From the NCBI RefSeq assembly GCF_003182275.1, contig NZ_QGTR01000003.1, positions 847,016 through 911,015 on the forward strand: 64,000 nt of DNA. Reading direction: 5' to 3'. A program made the position numbers and the translations under genes. The notes under the pieces were generated by a model. That model ran no database searches and was not told the DNA's origin. It saw only the letters and a list, made by a program, of their open reading frames with translations. Each line of letters starts with the position of its first letter. Position 1 is the first letter of the stretch. The stretch comes from Hoeflea marina. GTDB lineage: Bacteria > Pseudomonadota > Alphaproteobacteria > Rhizobiales > Rhizobiaceae. Shown here in pieces: positions 50,963-60,679 of this stretch.

Positions 50963-51934
50963 ATGAATTTCCGTGCGACATGCGCGATCGCCGCACTTCT
51001 GGCCTTTGCAGGACACAGCACCCAGGCGGCCGAATTCCGGCTGGCCCACCAGTTCGCGCCCGACAGCCTGCCGGGCCAGAGCGCCCAGCACTTCGCCGAC
51101 CTCGTGGCCGAGAAGACCGGCGGCGCAAGTTCGGTCACCGTGCTGCCCGGCGGAGCGCTGGGCGACGAACGCGCCAACCTGCAACAGGTGGGAAGCGAAT
51201 CCATCGATTTCGCGCTGACCGGCGACCTGGTGATCAGCTTCATGGCGCAGCCCTACATGCTGGTCTCGATGCCGTTCATCTTCAAGAGCCCCGAGCACAG
51301 CATGGCCGTGTTCAACGGCGAGATCGGCGGCGAGATCAACGCGTATCTGGAAGAGACCCACGGCATCGAGTCGCTGGGCTGGCAGTATGTTGGAACCCGG
51401 ATGCTCACGGCCAACAAGCCGGTGCGCAACCTGGCCGATCTGCAGGGCCTCAAGACCCGCCTGCCCGGCGCGCAGATGTGGATCACCACCTGGAAGAAGA
51501 CCGGCGTCGATGCCGCCTCCATTGCCTTCACCGAACTCTATCTGGCGTTGCAGACCGGCACGGTGAGCGCCGAGGAGAACCCGCCGAACTTCGTGCGCAC
51601 GCAGAAGTACTACGAGGTCCAGGACTACATCATGACCACCGATCACGTGCCGCAGATGCAGTCCTTCTTCGCCAACCACGCCCGGATGGCGGCGCTTGAC
51701 GAGGCCACCCGCAAGGCGGTGACCGAAGCGGCGGCGGAGACCGTCGCGTGGACCTCGAAAACGGCGCTGGCCGGCCACAAGGCCGATCTCGACTGGCTGA
51801 CCGGCGAAGGCGGCATGGAGCTCGTCGAGTTCGACCCCACCGGCATCCCCGAGCTGATCGCCGGCGTTCCCGAAGAGGTGCTGGGCCAGGACGGCATCGC
51901 GCTCTACAAGCGCATCACCGAAACCCCTTTCTGA
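50963..51934 (+). CDS. TRAP transporter substrate-binding protein (DctP family)
   Basis: A 323-residue periplasmic binding protein with a signal peptide (MNFRATCAIAALLAFAGHSTQA). It has the DctP fold, with 'RANLQQVGSESIDFAL' and the conserved Arg-containing LKTRLPGAQMWITTWKKTG region near 155-173, in which the Arg usually pairs with the ligand carboxylate. This suits a sugar acid. GGGAGG precedes the ATG. It is the first gene of the DctPQM set, divergent from lysR. Confidence 0.94.
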   Translation: MNFRATCAIAALLAFAGHSTQAAEFRLAHQFAPDSLPGQSAQHFADLVAEKTGGASSVTVLPGGALGDERANLQQVGSESIDFALTGDLVISFMAQPYMLVSMPFIFKSPEHSMAVFNGEIGGEINAYLEETHGIESLGWQYVGTRMLTANKPVRNLADLQGLKTRLPGAQMWITTWKKTGVDAASIAFTELYLALQTGTVSAEENPPNFVRTQKYYEVQDYIMTTDHVPQMQSFFANHARMAALDEATRKAVTEAAAETVAWTSKTALAGHKADLDWLTGEGGMELVEFDPTGIPELIAGVPEEVLGQDGIALYKRITETPF

Positions 51935-51991
51935 GTTCCACGCCACCAGGCGGTCACCCGGCGTGACCGCCTGCCACCGGAGACCCCGACC

Positions 51992-52474
51992 ATGTGGACT
52001 TCCTTCCGAAGGCACGCCGTCGCCGCGACGACGGGTGCGCTGTTCGTGTCGCTGTTCGGCGTCGTGCTCGCCCAGATCGTGCTGCGCAGCGCCGGCCACA
52101 CGCTGATCTGGGCCGAGGAATATGCCTCGGTGGCCTTCATCTGGCTGGTCTTTTCGGGGGCGGCGCTCGCCTGCCAGCGTCGCGAGCATCTCGATGTCGA
52201 CCTCGTCTACACGGCGGTCGCCGGCTCCAGCCGGCGCATACCCGCCTGGGACACCGGCATCGCCCTGTTCCAGATCTTCTTCCTCGCCGTCTTCGCCATC
52301 GGCCTGGTGCAGATGGCGGCGCAGACCTGGGGCAATTCCATGGGCGCTCTCAGGGGCTTTCGCTACGGCTGGATATATCTCGGCGCCCTCGTTGCCGATC
52401 TCACCTATATGGGCTTCCTCGTCGCGCAGATCCTGTCGGACAGGCGCAAGTCCGGCCAGGCGGCGCGGTCATGA
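51992..52474 (+). CDS. TRAP transporter small permease (DctQ family)
   Basis: A 160-residue inner-membrane protein with four hydrophobic segments. ASVAFIWLVFSGAALACQRREH near residues 45-66 includes the family's conserved pattern. It couples to the large permease and binding protein. The start follows GGAG. The stop overlaps the large permease ATG (ATGA). Confidence 0.9.
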   Translation: MWTSFRRHAVAATTGALFVSLFGVVLAQIVLRSAGHTLIWAEEYASVAFIWLVFSGAALACQRREHLDVDLVYTAVAGSSRRIPAWDTGIALFQIFFLAVFAIGLVQMAAQTWGNSMGALRGFRYGWIYLGALVADLTYMGFLVAQILSDRRKSGQAARS

Positions 52475-53769
52475 GCACGCTGCTTCTGGCGCTCGGCCTC
52501 ATCTTCGTGCTGATGGCGCTCAGGGTGCCGGTGGCCGTGTCCATCGGCCTGGCGGCCATGACGGCGACGGCAGCCGAGCTCGGCTGGCGCGTCTTCCCGG
52601 TCTCGGCGCAGGTCATGGTCGACGGCATCAGCAGCTTCGTGCTGATCGCCGCGCCTTTCTTCATGCTGGCGGGCGAAATCATGAACCGCGGCGGGCTGAC
52701 GCAGCGGATCTTTCGCCTCGCCAACGCGCTGGTCGGGTCGCTGCCGGGCGGGCTCGGCCAGGTCAATGTCATGGCCAGCATGCTGTTTGCCGGCATGACC
52801 GGATCGGCGATCTCCGACGCGGTGGGGCTCGGCACGATGGAAATCCGCGCCATGAAGGAACGCGGCTACGACGCCCGGTTGTCGGCGTCGATCACGGCGG
52901 CCTCCTCGATCATCGGCCCGATGATCCCGCCGAGCGTGCCGATCGTCATCTACGGCGCGCTGGCAGGCGTCTCCATCGGCTCGCTGTTCCTGGCCGGCCT
53001 GGTTCCCGGGATACTGATGGGCGTGGCGCTGATGCTCGCCATCCTGGTCTATGACCGTCTCGGCCTGTGCCCGCGCGAACCCCGGGCCCCGGGCTCGGAA
53101 CTGCGCGCGGCAGCCCTCGCAGCCGTGCCCTCGCTGGCGCTGCCGGTGCTGGTGGTGGGCGGCATCTACAGCGGCCTCTTCACGCCCACCGAGGCGGCCG
53201 TCGTCTCCTCCGCCTATGCCGCCGTGCTGGCGCTCATCTACGGCGAACTGCGCATCGCCGACTTCAAGCAGATCATCACCGGCGTGGCCTCGGCCACCGG
53301 CGCGCTGTTTCTCATCGTCGCCACCACGGCGCTGCTCGGGTGGATCGTCACCCGTTCGGGCGTGATGATCGAGGTGGCGCTCTGGCTCGGCGGCGCCGTC
53401 GACAGCCAGACGCAGCTGCTGCTCATCGTCGCCGGCCTGTGCCTCGTCGTCGGGCTGTTCATGGAGCCGATCGCGGCGCTGGTGCTGCTGGTGCCGATCC
53501 TGCTGCCCGCGGTGAAGATCCTGCAGATCGATCTCGTCCATTTCGGCATCGTGCTCATCCTCGCGCTGATGATCGGGCTGCTGACGCCGCCGGTGGGGCT
53601 GATCCTGTTCGTCGTCGCGCGGATCGCCGAGATCTCCATCACCCAGATGATCCGCGGCATCGCGCCGCTCCTGCTGGTGCTCGTCACCGTGCTGCTTCTG
53701 ATCATCGTCTTCCCGACGATCGTCATGTTCCTGCCCCGCCTGGCCTACGGCCTGCCGCCCTTCGGCTGA
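52471..53769 (+). CDS. TRAP transporter large permease (DctM family)
   Basis: A 432-residue inner-membrane transporter with about 12 hydrophobic segments, including MLFAGMTGSAISDAVGLGTM, GPMIPPSVPIVIYG and a C-terminal LTPPVGLILFVVARI block typical of DctM. It uses the sodium gradient to import the ligand delivered by the binding protein. It overlaps dctQ by 4 bp and is followed 10 bp later by the enolase-superfamily gene. Confidence 0.95.
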   Translation: MSTLLLALGLIFVLMALRVPVAVSIGLAAMTATAAELGWRVFPVSAQVMVDGISSFVLIAAPFFMLAGEIMNRGGLTQRIFRLANALVGSLPGGLGQVNVMASMLFAGMTGSAISDAVGLGTMEIRAMKERGYDARLSASITAASSIIGPMIPPSVPIVIYGALAGVSIGSLFLAGLVPGILMGVALMLAILVYDRLGLCPREPRAPGSELRAAALAAVPSLALPVLVVGGIYSGLFTPTEAAVVSSAYAAVLALIYGELRIADFKQIITGVASATGALFLIVATTALLGWIVTRSGVMIEVALWLGGAVDSQTQLLLIVAGLCLVVGLFMEPIAALVLLVPILLPAVKILQIDLVHFGIVLILALMIGLLTPPVGLILFVVARIAEISITQMIRGIAPLLLVLVTVLLLIIVFPTIVMFLPRLAYGLPPFG

Positions 53770-53779
53770 GGAGTCTGTC

Positions 53780-54919
53780 TTGAAAATCGAATCCATCACC
53801 TCCCGTGCCTATCGCCTGCCGCTCCGCGAGGCCTGGATCTCGGCGAAATACCGCATCACCCATCACGAGCTTGTGCGCACAGACATCGTCACCGAAAGCG
53901 GGCTCACAGGCACCGGCTGGTGCACCACGATCGGCGTGGGCGGGCTCTCGATCGCCTCGCTGCTCACCGCCTATGTGAACCCGTTGCTGGTCGGCGAGGA
54001 TTGCCGCAACACCGAGCGGCTGTGGGAGGCGATGTGGCAGGACCTGCACTTCGCCGGGCCCGGCGGCCTCACCACGCTGGCCATCGCCACCGTCGACATC
54101 GCGCTGTGGGACCTGAAGGCGAAGGCGGCCGGCATGCCGCTGTGGCGGCTGCTCGGCGGCGCCCGCGACCGCGTCGACGTCTATGCCAGCGCCGTCAACC
54201 TGCACCTCACCCACGCCGAGTTGATGGACCAGGTGGACCGGCATCTCGCCGAGGGCTACGGCGTCTTCAAGATCAAGATCGGCCGCAAGGACTTCGAGGA
54301 GGACCTCGAGCGGGTGCGCGGCGTGCGCGCCAGGATCGGCGCGGCGCGGACGCTGCTGCTCGATTCCAACCAGCGCTGGGCGGCGGGCGACGCGGTGCGC
54401 TTCTGCCGGGCGCTCGAGGACGTCCGTCCCGGCTGGATCGAGGAGCCGATCCTCTCCGACGACATCGCAGGGCACGCGCAGCTGCGCGGCCGCAGCGGCA
54501 TCCCGGTCGCCGTCGGCGAGCAGCTGTGCAACCGGTTCGAGTTCTGGAACTATGTCCGCGCCGGCGCCGCCGACGTGCTGCAGCCCAATGTCGGCAAGGT
54601 CGGCGGCATCACCGAATGGATGAAGATCGCCCACATGGCCCAGCATGCCAATCTCGTCGTGGCGCCGCACAATGCGTTGGAACTCTCGGCGCATCTGGTG
54701 GCCGCGGTGCCGAACGGCTTCATGGTGGAAAACATCGAAGGCGGAAATCTCGCCGATTTCGGCATCGTCTCGCAGGCGCCGGGGATCGAGAACGCGCAGG
54801 TGGTGCTCGGCGAAGCACCCGGCCACGGTGTGGTCTTCGACGAGGCCGCGCTGGCGCGCTTCGCCATGGATCCGCTGGCCGTCGTCAACCGTCAGAGCAG
54901 CATGCACGCCGGCATCTGA
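53780..54919 (+). CDS. Enolase-superfamily acid-sugar dehydratase-like enzyme
   Basis: A 379-residue mandelate racemase/muconate lactonizing enzyme relative. It retains the catalytic set: KxK motif Lys164/Lys166 (FKIKIG), metal ligands Asp195 (LDSNQ), Glu221 (WIEEP) and Glu247 (VGEQ), and His297 (APHN) as general acid/base. Enzymes like this abstract the alpha proton of a carboxylate and often dehydrate sugar acids or racemise. It starts at TTG 53780 with GAGGAG 6 bases upstream. It is the last gene of the TRAP operon, so it probably acts on the imported acid before the kinase and PdxA2 steps, or on a side branch. Confidence 0.92.
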   Translation: MKIESITSRAYRLPLREAWISAKYRITHHELVRTDIVTESGLTGTGWCTTIGVGGLSIASLLTAYVNPLLVGEDCRNTERLWEAMWQDLHFAGPGGLTTLAIATVDIALWDLKAKAAGMPLWRLLGGARDRVDVYASAVNLHLTHAELMDQVDRHLAEGYGVFKIKIGRKDFEEDLERVRGVRARIGAARTLLLDSNQRWAAGDAVRFCRALEDVRPGWIEEPILSDDIAGHAQLRGRSGIPVAVGEQLCNRFEFWNYVRAGAADVLQPNVGKVGGITEWMKIAHMAQHANLVVAPHNALELSAHLVAAVPNGFMVENIEGGNLADFGIVSQAPGIENAQVVLGEAPGHGVVFDEAALARFAMDPLAVVNRQSSMHAGI

Positions 54920-55343
54920 GGCACGGGGACCCGGTCATGGCGGGCCGATCGGTCGCCGCCCTCAAAGACCGACTCCCCTGCCATATCCCGTCCTGGCCGC
55001 CCGGCTTCTCGGGAGGCATCCGGGCCGGATTCCCGGGTTGGCGCTGCGGCCATGAAGGGGCGAGAGACGGAACATCGCCGCTCGACCCCGGGCCTCGGTA
55101 GCCTTAGGAACCGGGGTAAATGGAACTCTCGGCCGGCCTGCCGCAATCCGCTCCCGGCCGATCCCGGAAACAGTCCGGCTTTGCAGCCACGCAGCGGGAT
55201 TGGCGGCCGCCGCTGCGGCCGGAGCTCGGCTATGGCGGCTGAACTCACGCTTCAGAAACGTCGCTGATCCGAATTGGGCGGTATGGGTCCGGTCGAACCG
55301 GATAGGGCTTTAAAACAATCAGTCTTGCCGTGCCAGGGCGACA
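54920..55343. other. Intergenic region, convergent genes
   Basis: This 424-bp gap between the enolase-superfamily gene and the type I secretion adaptor (tail to tail) contains no gene I can support. It is GC-rich in the left part, moderately A+T-rich near 55290-55330. Several short GC dyads are present but none is a clean terminator with a T tract. Confidence 0.5.
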
Positions 55344-56705
55344 TCACTGTTGTGACAGAGCGCGATCGGAAATGCTGCGCAATGGCTTGAGCAGGAAGCT
55401 CATCACCGTTTTCTGCCCCAGCTTGATGTCGGCCAGGACCGACATGCCGGGGTGGATCGGTCGATTCTGCGTCGAGCGTTCTATGCTATCGCGATCCAGT
55501 TCCAGCCTGACGCTGAAATAGGGCGCGCTTCGTTCATCGCGCTTGAGGCTCGAAGCCGAGATGCTGATCACCTTGGCCGGTATACTGCCAAACCGCGTAT
55601 AGTCGAATGTCAGCACCTTGACGTTGGCATCCATGCCCGGCGAGATGAAACCGATCTGGTCGGCGGGGATCTCGACGTCGGCAAGAGCGGTCTGGCCCTC
55701 GGGAATGAGTTGCGCAATCTGCTCCCCGGGCGTGACGACCTGTCCCGGATTGTGGACGGCGAGGCCGAGAATGCGCCCCGTGTCCGGGGCAACAATGACG
55801 GTGCGGGCAACGCGATCGCGCAACTGGGCAACAAGTTCCCGGCTGTTGGCGGCCTCGATTTCGAGATCGGCGATGGCCGTTTCGGCGGTTTGCAGAAAGC
55901 CTGCCCACAGTTCCCGCACATGCGCCTCGGACTGGGCGAGTCCCGCCTCGCCGGCGGCGCGTTGTCCGTCCAAGGTCAATATCGCACCTTCCAGCTGGAT
56001 CTTGTCGCGGGCAACCCTGTCCCGCTCGTTGCGACTGACTGCTCCGGCCTTGAGCGCCGCTTCATAGCTTGCGAGCTGACGTTCGAGAATGAGCAGTTCC
56101 TCGCGGGACTTTGTCTGGCGCCCGGACAGCGCGGAGAGGTCGGCCTTCCGGGTTTCCACCTCCGCCTGCGCCACGGCGATCTGGGCCTTTTGCAATGCAT
56201 CGTCGGCGCGCGCGGCAGCCTGCTGGCTGCCGACAATTCCCCGCAATGGCAGGGCATCGCTGAATACCGAATTGCCGTCCGTCCGGTTGGCCGCACGCCG
56301 TTCGATTTCCAGCCGGATACCTTTCTCCCGTGCCGTCGCCTTGGCAAGTTCGGCCCGTGACGCCAGATCATCGAGCCGTATGATCGGCTGACCCCGCTCC
56401 ACGCGGTCCCCTTCGCGCACCAGCACCTCAGCGACGATGCCGCCTTCCAGATGCTGGATGTTCTGCGCCTGTCCAATCGGTACGATCGCACCGCTGCCGG
56501 TTGCGATTTCGGCGACGGGAGCGACATTGGCCCACAGTATGAACCCTGCAAGACCAATGCTGACAAGACGGATCGCCGCCCGCGAAATGCTTGCGTCGTG
56601 CAATTCCTCGATCGTCACGCTCGAGGAGATCGTCGGATCATCCGAAGGATTTCTGGCCGGGCTTTTGCGCAACCAGCGCAATGCCATTGACGTTGGGGCA
56701 CTCAT
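55344..56705 (-). CDS. Type I secretion HlyD-family adaptor
   Basis: A 453-residue membrane fusion protein that spans the periplasm between the ABC exporter and TolC. It has one N-terminal transmembrane segment (LVSIGLAGFILWANVAPV near residues 47-64), lipoyl/biotinyl-type HLEGGIVAEVLVREGDRVERG near 85-106, a long coiled coil (about 115-300), and the C-terminal VEIPADQIGFISPGMDANVKVL near 345-366. It overlaps the upstream ABC gene by 4 bp (ATGA). No TolC-like gene lies in the window. Confidence 0.93.
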   Translation of the reverse strand: MSAPTSMALRWLRKSPARNPSDDPTISSSVTIEELHDASISRAAIRLVSIGLAGFILWANVAPVAEIATGSGAIVPIGQAQNIQHLEGGIVAEVLVREGDRVERGQPIIRLDDLASRAELAKATAREKGIRLEIERRAANRTDGNSVFSDALPLRGIVGSQQAAARADDALQKAQIAVAQAEVETRKADLSALSGRQTKSREELLILERQLASYEAALKAGAVSRNERDRVARDKIQLEGAILTLDGQRAAGEAGLAQSEAHVRELWAGFLQTAETAIADLEIEAANSRELVAQLRDRVARTVIVAPDTGRILGLAVHNPGQVVTPGEQIAQLIPEGQTALADVEIPADQIGFISPGMDANVKVLTFDYTRFGSIPAKVISISASSLKRDERSAPYFSVRLELDRDSIERSTQNRPIHPGMSVLADIKLGQKTVMSFLLKPLRSISDRALSQQ

Positions 56706-58933
56706 GCTGCCACCTGCCCGGTGCCTGTTGGTGGATCAAACGACGTCACCTGGCCCCGGTCAAGACAGAGCACGCGATCTGCCAGCCGGATATGGCTTGG
56801 GCGGTGACTGACCATGACGATGGTCGTTGTGCCTCGCCGCCGCTGGAGGCAGGCCAGCAAGGCGTCCTCCAGATCATAATCCAATGTCTTGGTCGGTTCG
56901 TCGAGCAGAAGAATACTGGACTCGCGCAACAGCGCCTGGGCAATCGCGAGGGCCTGGCGAAAACCGCCGGGAAGGGTTTCCTGTCGAGCATGGTCGAGGA
57001 GTGTGTCCATCCCCCGCGGCAGGCTGTCTATCGCCGGCAGCAAACCGACCTCACCGCATATGCACCGCAACTTGTCGTCGGATGCCGCAGGTGCCGACAA
57101 ACGCAGGTTCTGCGCGATCGTGCCATGAAAGATCATCGGATTTTGCGGCACATAGCCGATGGCGGCGCGCAGATTTTCGGACGGGATCTGCCGCACATTG
57201 ACACCGTCGATCTGCACGCTGCCGACCTGCGGCTGATAGAGGTCGAGAATCAGGCGCAGAAGACTCGACTTTCCGGAGCCGGAATGGCCCTTGACCGCGA
57301 CGAACATCCCAGGTCGGATGGTGAAGGAAAGGCCCTGCAAGGTGCCCTGCGGCGCGCCCTGGTAGCGGAAGCTCGCGCGATCGAAGCTGATCTGACCGCT
57401 GAAGCTGCGCTTGACCAGCCCCTTATCGACCTGTGTGCTGGACGGCAACCGCATCATGCCATCGATTTGCGCCATCATCTGAGCCATTTCGGCATAGCGG
57501 GACAGCATGAGAAACAACTGCTGAATCGGAGCGAGAACGCGCCAGATGATAATCATTGCGCCGATCAGCATACCGACGGTCATCTCGGCAGCCATGACTT
57601 CATAGGCGCCGATGACGACGGTTGCCGTGCCCGCAACGGGCACACCGGCCCCTGAGAGCGTGGTAAGCAGTCGTTGTGTCATGCCCGCTCGCCGCTTCGC
57701 CTTGGCGCTTTCGGCAGCTTTCGCCGACAATTGCTTCAACCAGGATTCCTCGCAGCCGAGACTGCGGATCAGCCGCAGATTGGACACGGTTTCCAGCGCG
57801 GTTTGATAATGAGCGCGGCGTTTCTGCGCCGCAATCTGGTTCTGTCGGCGCAGCGGCCCGACCAAGAAAGCACCGACGATGCCGTAGCAGATCATCAGGA
57901 CCAGAGGTACAAAGCCGAGCGGCCCGGCTATGATAAACAGGCCGATGGTGAAGAGGATGACGAAAGGCACCTCGAGGCCAACGGCCACGAACGGGCCAGC
58001 GAAAAGGTCACGCACGGTTTCGAATTGCCGCAGCCGGCCGATCTGGTCGCCGACCGGCGTATTGGTGATCATCTGGATGGGCAGCGAAATCAGCTTGCTG
58101 AAAATTGCGGTGCTGAGCAAATATTCGAGCCGCCCGGTGACGCGGCCGATCAACCTTGCCTTCAGCATCCTGAATGACAGCTCAAAGCCACTTGCCAGAG
58201 CGACGCCGAACATGATTGCCGCCAAGGTATCATAGGCGGCGGCGGGGATAACCTTGTCATAGATGCTCATCACCGAGTAGGAAACGATCAGCACCATCGT
58301 GTTGATGACAGCGGTGAGGCCCAGCAAGACAAGGATTTCCGGCGTGAATCTTCGCAGGGTCGTTGCAAGCCAGGGCTGGCGGCTCGCCGAGACCTTGTCA
58401 TCCACCGCCTGCGCGGAAAACGATACGATCTGACAGCGCGAATTCCTCTTGAAGGCCCGTTCCGCGCCGGTCTTCGGGTCGATTGCGACAATGAGGCCCG
58501 TCGAAGCCAGTCGCAGCACTGAAAGGCTCTCGCCCACCTGCACAAGAGCCGGCAGAATCTGGACGGAGACCTCGTCAAGGGAGAGCAGGCGCGTCTGGCT
58601 GACAAAGCCCAGTTGTGCCAGGCAGCCTCGGATTTCGATCAGTTCGAATTGGACCGGGAAATGCGGCATGCAGCGCGCGAACCGGTCTATCGAGTACGGC
58701 CAGTTCAGTTCCTCCAGGATGGCCAGCATCGCCGAGGGAGCGTCACCCGTCAGCGCCACGCCGCCAAACTTGCCGGCCTCCATGTCTGCTCTCAAGCGGT
58801 CAAGAAACGCACGCCTATTGTCTGGCGCCTCCTGCCCCGGCTCGAACGCGGAAAAGAGACGGGCTTGCAAGGCCTGTGCGGTGTGGGCAGGCGCGTCGGC
58901 TGCGTGCTGCGGGGAATGGGTTGCGGGGGTCAT
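56702..58933 (-). CDS. Type I secretion ABC subunit, intact ATPase
   Basis: A 743-residue ABC half-transporter. The first 190 residues form a peptidase-C39-like domain without the catalytic Cys motif, as in RTX exporters that do not cleave their cargo. Six transmembrane segments follow (about 210-480). The nucleotide-binding domain is complete: Walker A GHSGSGKSS, Q-loop YVPQNP, signature LPGGFRQ, Walker B ILLLDEPTKTLD and H-loop VSHRPS. It overlaps the upstream partner ABC gene and downstream HlyD by 4 bp each. With the partner (58930-60594), whose ATPase is degenerate, it probably makes a heterodimer. Confidence 0.93.
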   Translation of the reverse strand: MTPATHSPQHAADAPAHTAQALQARLFSAFEPGQEAPDNRRAFLDRLRADMEAGKFGGVALTGDAPSAMLAILEELNWPYSIDRFARCMPHFPVQFELIEIRGCLAQLGFVSQTRLLSLDEVSVQILPALVQVGESLSVLRLASTGLIVAIDPKTGAERAFKRNSRCQIVSFSAQAVDDKVSASRQPWLATTLRRFTPEILVLLGLTAVINTMVLIVSYSVMSIYDKVIPAAAYDTLAAIMFGVALASGFELSFRMLKARLIGRVTGRLEYLLSTAIFSKLISLPIQMITNTPVGDQIGRLRQFETVRDLFAGPFVAVGLEVPFVILFTIGLFIIAGPLGFVPLVLMICYGIVGAFLVGPLRRQNQIAAQKRRAHYQTALETVSNLRLIRSLGCEESWLKQLSAKAAESAKAKRRAGMTQRLLTTLSGAGVPVAGTATVVIGAYEVMAAEMTVGMLIGAMIIIWRVLAPIQQLFLMLSRYAEMAQMMAQIDGMMRLPSSTQVDKGLVKRSFSGQISFDRASFRYQGAPQGTLQGLSFTIRPGMFVAVKGHSGSGKSSLLRLILDLYQPQVGSVQIDGVNVRQIPSENLRAAIGYVPQNPMIFHGTIAQNLRLSAPAASDDKLRCICGEVGLLPAIDSLPRGMDTLLDHARQETLPGGFRQALAIAQALLRESSILLLDEPTKTLDYDLEDALLACLQRRRGTTTIVMVSHRPSHIRLADRVLCLDRGQVTSFDPPTGTGQVAA

Positions 58934-60594
58934 AGGCTGGTGGCCATGGAGGTCTGTGGCTGCCGTGCCCTTGCAACCTGCGAGAGCTGTCCATCAGCAA
59001 GGAGAAAGTGCCGGTCCGCCAGCGCGACATAGGACGGCCTTTGCGTGACGAGGATCACCGCTGCCTGTCCCTTCAGAGCGGCGATGTATTCCTTGAGGCA
59101 GGCATCCCCCTCCATGTCGAGATTGGCATTGGCTTCGTCAAACAAGACCAGATCAGGCCGGCCCACCAACGCGCCCACCAGCGGAACACGCTCGGCGACC
59201 GAGGTGGGGAGGCCGGCATTGAGCCCGTGTCCGACAACCGCGCTGAAGCCTTCCTGGTGGCTGGCGAAATAGCCGCCAAGCCCGAGTGCGGTTGCAACGC
59301 GGAGAGCATCGTCCAGATGACGCTCCGGCTGGAAGCGCGACATGTTGTCGAGAACAGTGCCCTCCAGCAGCATTGGACGCGGCGGCAGATAGGCAATACG
59401 TCCACGCAGGTCGGCCTGATCATAGACGTCCATGGGCGCACCGTTGATCCTGACACCCCCGGACTGCGGCCGGCAATAGCCCATGATCATCCACAACAGC
59501 ATCGAGCGGCCGGAGCCATTGGCTCCGTCAATGGAGATGATTTCGCCGCGATTGAGCTTGAGATCGAGATTCGAGAACAGAGCGGTGTCTGTATCCTGCC
59601 GCATCAGGTTGATCCCGGAGAGCTCGATGCTGTCGATCCGTTCGCATCGTGTGCCTCCTTTGGCCGGCAGGGGAAATGCCATCAGTTTGGCCAGCTCGCT
59701 TTCTGCGCGGCGGGTGTCCTCCTCCCCCACGCGCAAGGCCTCCAGCTTCAGCACCGGCTGGACAATGCGTGAGCCCAGGAGCATCACGGCCGCCAATCCG
59801 CCGATGGTGATGGCCTGGTTGATCACCATGACGGCGCCGACGCTGGCAATCAGCACCGGCGTAATCTGGCCGATGGATCCGGTGACCGTCTGCGAGAAAT
59901 TGCTGCGCCGAGTTGATTGCGCCCCCACCTGTGATGTGGACGAAGAGAGGCGCTCGTACCGTCGCTCCATGAAGGCTTCGAGATTGAGGCTCTTGATCGA
60001 TTCAATCCCGTCAAGCACTTCGATCAGAAAAGAAAACCGGCGCCGATCAATGCCGCGACGCTGCTGCGACAGCGTTGCCGCCTGCGACTGCAAGGCACGC
60101 ACAGCGAATACAGAAACCAGGGTCAGGAGCACGATGACAGCCGCCAGGATCGGCGATATGACCATGACCACCAGGAGGAATAGGGCTGCAAACGGCAAGT
60201 CGAGCGCCGCCACCGCTGTATCTCCATGACGGAATTCGCGTATCCGGTCGATGCTTGATATCTGATCCATGTAGACACCTGGCGAATGTTTCTCGACTGT
60301 ACTCAGTTCGGTCTTCAACAGCCGCTCAAACAGTCTTGCCTGGGTGTTGCGCTCGAAAGCGTCACCGGCCAGCGCCATCAGATGGGCACGTGCGGCCCTG
60401 AGTACCATTTCGAGCACGATCGCAACCATCACCCCAACGGTGAGGACGGTCAGTGTTTCGTATCCCTTGTGCGGGATCACCCGATCGTAGATCTGCAACA
60501 TCATGAGCGGCAAGGCAAAGCCGAGCACATTCGCGGAGACAGAGGCGGCAAGGATATGGGGATCTGTCGTGAACCGGAATGTGTCGCCACTCAT
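58930..60594 (-). CDS. Type I secretion ABC subunit, degenerate ATPase
   Basis: A 554-residue ABC half-transporter (PrtD-like, without a peptidase-like domain) with transmembrane segments in residues 15-280. Its nucleotide-binding domain keeps the fold but loses the active set: Walker A has Arg363 for Lys (GANGSGRS), the Q-loop Gln is Pro (YLPPRP, about 403-408), the signature is LPTSV near 462-466, and the H-loop His is Gln518 (TQRPS). Only Walker B LVLFDEANANLD is good. It presumably pairs with the intact subunit as an asymmetric heterodimer. It is first in the operon; the RTX substrate gene lies 272 bp upstream. Confidence 0.92.
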   Translation of the reverse strand: MSGDTFRFTTDPHILAASVSANVLGFALPLMMLQIYDRVIPHKGYETLTVLTVGVMVAIVLEMVLRAARAHLMALAGDAFERNTQARLFERLLKTELSTVEKHSPGVYMDQISSIDRIREFRHGDTAVAALDLPFAALFLLVVMVISPILAAVIVLLTLVSVFAVRALQSQAATLSQQRRGIDRRRFSFLIEVLDGIESIKSLNLEAFMERRYERLSSSTSQVGAQSTRRSNFSQTVTGSIGQITPVLIASVGAVMVINQAITIGGLAAVMLLGSRIVQPVLKLEALRVGEEDTRRAESELAKLMAFPLPAKGGTRCERIDSIELSGINLMRQDTDTALFSNLDLKLNRGEIISIDGANGSGRSMLLWMIMGYCRPQSGGVRINGAPMDVYDQADLRGRIAYLPPRPMLLEGTVLDNMSRFQPERHLDDALRVATALGLGGYFASHQEGFSAVVGHGLNAGLPTSVAERVPLVGALVGRPDLVLFDEANANLDMEGDACLKEYIAALKGQAAVILVTQRPSYVALADRHFLLADGQLSQVARARQPQTSMATSL

Positions 60595-60664
60595 GATATG
60601 TTCTCACAGCAATCCGACTCCCGTCAGAATGGCCATCTTTCCCGAGCACCGTAAGATTTTAGGG

Positions 60665-60679
60665 TAAATTTTAGCTTAA
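60665..60679 (-). promoter_or_regulatory. Possible CtrA half-match in an A+T-rich leader
   Basis: On the minus strand TTAA-N7-TTTA differs by one base from the CtrA box TTAA-N7-TTAA and lies 71-85 bp before the ABC start at 60594. The surrounding 60650-60705 is the only A+T-rich part of the 272-bp gap after the RTX gene and probably contains the promoter of the secretion operon. The CtrA reading is speculative. Confidence 0.25.
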
